Part shown: positions 62,353 through 64,000 of the stretch, in pieces
Layout: each line of letters opens with the position of its first letter
Position numbering within the stretch: position 1 is the first letter of the stretch
DNA from: an uncultured Ruminiclostridium sp.
GTDB lineage: Bacteria > Bacillota > Clostridia > Oscillospirales > Ruminococcaceae
Reading direction: 5' to 3'
Assembly: GCA_947630175.1 (NCBI GenBank)
Contig: CANRGJ010000001.1
Coordinates: 124,001-188,000 of the forward strand
DNA: 64,000 nt
Program-made: the position numbers and the translations under genes
Notes under the pieces: generated by a model
What the model was told of the DNA's origin: nothing
Seen by the model: only the letters and a program-made list of their open reading frames with translations
Databases searched by the model: none

Positions 62353-63648
62353 TTATGAATCATCTGCGTCGGCCGGTTTTGCCGATATGCGAATATCAAC
62401 TTTATATTCTCCTGTTATCCATGCCCGTACCTTTTGTCCTGCAATTCGCATAGTGACAGTATATGTTTTTACACTTTCTTCCGCCTGCACTCCAAGCAGG
62501 TTGACTGTACCGATTATATCGTCATGCGAAAGATTGTGAAGGACGTCAGACGGTCCTATGGCGGTAACGTTTATGTTGTTTGTCACAAATGTATAATCAT
62601 AGTTTGAATCGCCGTTAAGTATTGTAAAATTCTCAGTTGAAACAGTGAATTCCAGGTTGCCATAGCTGTCTATATTTTCAAATGTGACCTGCGCCCTGCC
62701 GATGTTTGACAGATTTTTATATCCGTCGGGAAGGGAAATAGCAAGATTTATTCCTTGCAAGTCTTTTGATGTGATATTTGATAAGTTAATTTCTCCCACG
62801 TCGATTTTTTCAAGATTTTCTATGCTTGCGTCATTCGCGGGTGCGGCAATGGTTATCTCATTTGGGAGTATTGTGTAAGACAGACTCTTATCATTAAAAT
62901 TATCAGGATAAATAATGGAAACGTCAAGTGGAAGTGTTTTGACCCTATATACAGGAATTGTTACAGTATAGTTGTCGGCTCTGTATTCCAGATTTGGATT
63001 TTCAATTTTGTTGCCTGACGCATTGTAAAGACTTACAGTACCTTGTACTTCGGTGGTTTCTGTCATTACTCCGTCAAAAACAGGCTCAATAACCGCTTTT
63101 GCAACGGATTTGACAAGCGACTCTTCACCTGTCACCGTTATCTTATCAGATGACAGCAAAATGTCATCTGTTTGTATTTGCAATTCATCGGCTACCGAAA
63201 GATTGTCTGTATTTACTTCAATTGCAATATCTTCGCTTATAATACGTTCAATAGTAACTTTAGATGTAAGACCTGATGAAATGATTTCATAGTCGTTGCT
63301 TGATTCGACCTTGTTAAGTATTACGTTGACCGTATGCGTGCCGGGAGTAGTTATACCCGAAAGATCAAGAGTTGCAGAAAAATCCTCTGCCGTAAGAGAA
63401 CCGATAATATATCTTTTTCCCTGTATATGGATCGTAACAGACGGTTCATAGTCTGTGATCTGCAAATTTTCTTCTTTCATATACTGGGTTGGCTCTGCGA
63501 TTATTGCTACATCGTCGATATGGTCCGTTACATTTGGGAACAGCTGAATGGAGATAGCAAACCATATGATTATTGCAAAGATTACCGATAAAATTATCGT
63601 CTTCAGGTTTTTAACAAAGTAATGGGCAATTTTTTTAAGAAAGGTCAT
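62353..63648 (-). CDS. cdaR: CdaR/YbbR-domain regulator of diadenylate cyclase
   Basis: N-terminal TM helix plus repeated YbbR-like domains; adjacent to cdaA. Confidence 0.85.
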   Translation of the reverse strand: MTFLKKIAHYFVKNLKTIILSVIFAIIIWFAISIQLFPNVTDHIDDVAIIAEPTQYMKEENLQITDYEPSVTIHIQGKRYIIGSLTAEDFSATLDLSGITTPGTHTVNVILNKVESSNDYEIISSGLTSKVTIERIISEDIAIEVNTDNLSVADELQIQTDDILLSSDKITVTGEESLVKSVAKAVIEPVFDGVMTETTEVQGTVSLYNASGNKIENPNLEYRADNYTVTIPVYRVKTLPLDVSIIYPDNFNDKSLSYTILPNEITIAAPANDASIENLEKIDVGEINLSNITSKDLQGINLAISLPDGYKNLSNIGRAQVTFENIDSYGNLEFTVSTENFTILNGDSNYDYTFVTNNINVTAIGPSDVLHNLSHDDIIGTVNLLGVQAEESVKTYTVTMRIAGQKVRAWITGEYKVDIRISAKPADADDS

Positions 63649-64000
63649 TTTTTACCCTCCTTTGTCTTTTCGGCGGGGCGGTGCTGTTTGTTAGACTTGC
63701 TTTTCTTTTGCGTTTCGGAAGAGGAATGTATAAGGCGTTCGGTCAGATATTGCTTAAGCGTTGCTCCGGAAAAATTCCTTGTAAGCTCTCCGTTTTCAGC
63801 AACAGAAATCACACCCGTTTCTTCGGATACGACTACAACGATGGCGTCCGATACTTCGCTTATTCCTATCGCCGCACGGTGTCTTGTGCCCAGTTCCTTG
63901 GGAACAAGCTCTTCTTTTGCAGGCTTTGGCAGGTAGCAGGCAGCGGCGTGTATCATTCCGTCTCTTATGATCACTGCTCCGTCATGAAGAGGAGTGTTAG
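63645..64000 (-). CDS. cdaA: Diadenylate cyclase CdaA, C-terminal part (continues past window end)
   Basis: [51 protein letters not shown] (DGA and RHR motifs of the DAC domain). Confidence 0.93.
   Translation of the reverse strand, partial: NTPLHDGAVIIRDGMIHAAACYLPKPAKEELVPKELGTRHRAAIGISEVSDAIVVVVSEETGVISVAENGELTRNFSGATLKQYLTERLIHSSSETQKKSKSNKQHRPAEKTKEGKK

Overview
The window is a Firmicutes/Clostridia-like (Ruminococcus-type) chromosome segment. Most of it is dense housekeeping operons: shikimate genes aroC(partial)-A-B-F; dnaD/dnaI-like replication genes; manA and a ROK kinase; ilvD; radC-uvrB-uvrA; hom; pyrH-frr-uppS-cdsA-dxr-rseP-ispG-polC; a complete hisZGDCBHAFIE operon; ilvB-ilvN-ilvC; prfB-rlmD; leuA; pfkB; an HPt / HD-GYP pair; and cdaR-cdaA(partial). 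An accessory block lies between ilvC and leuA (about 38.1-55.4 kb). It holds decayed polymorphic-toxin/immunity cassettes, a response-regulator remnant, an McrBC system whose mcrB is split at a G6 tract, and a degenerate type II CRISPR-Cas locus. That locus has an intact-looking 1366-aa Cas9, a divergent tracrRNA, a 60-codon cas1 stub, no cas2/csn2, and a two-repeat array with one spacer. RNA elements supported by the sequence are an aromatic-residue-rich leader peptide plus attenuator before aroF, a T-box leader before leuA, a probable 6S RNA, and an unexplained ~680-nt ORF-free transcription unit (about 59,094-59,775) with a consensus promoter, many hairpins and a strong terminator. The last is the best candidate for an undescribed or rarely described large structured RNA. 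All family calls come from reading the sequence and recognising motifs; no database search was run.
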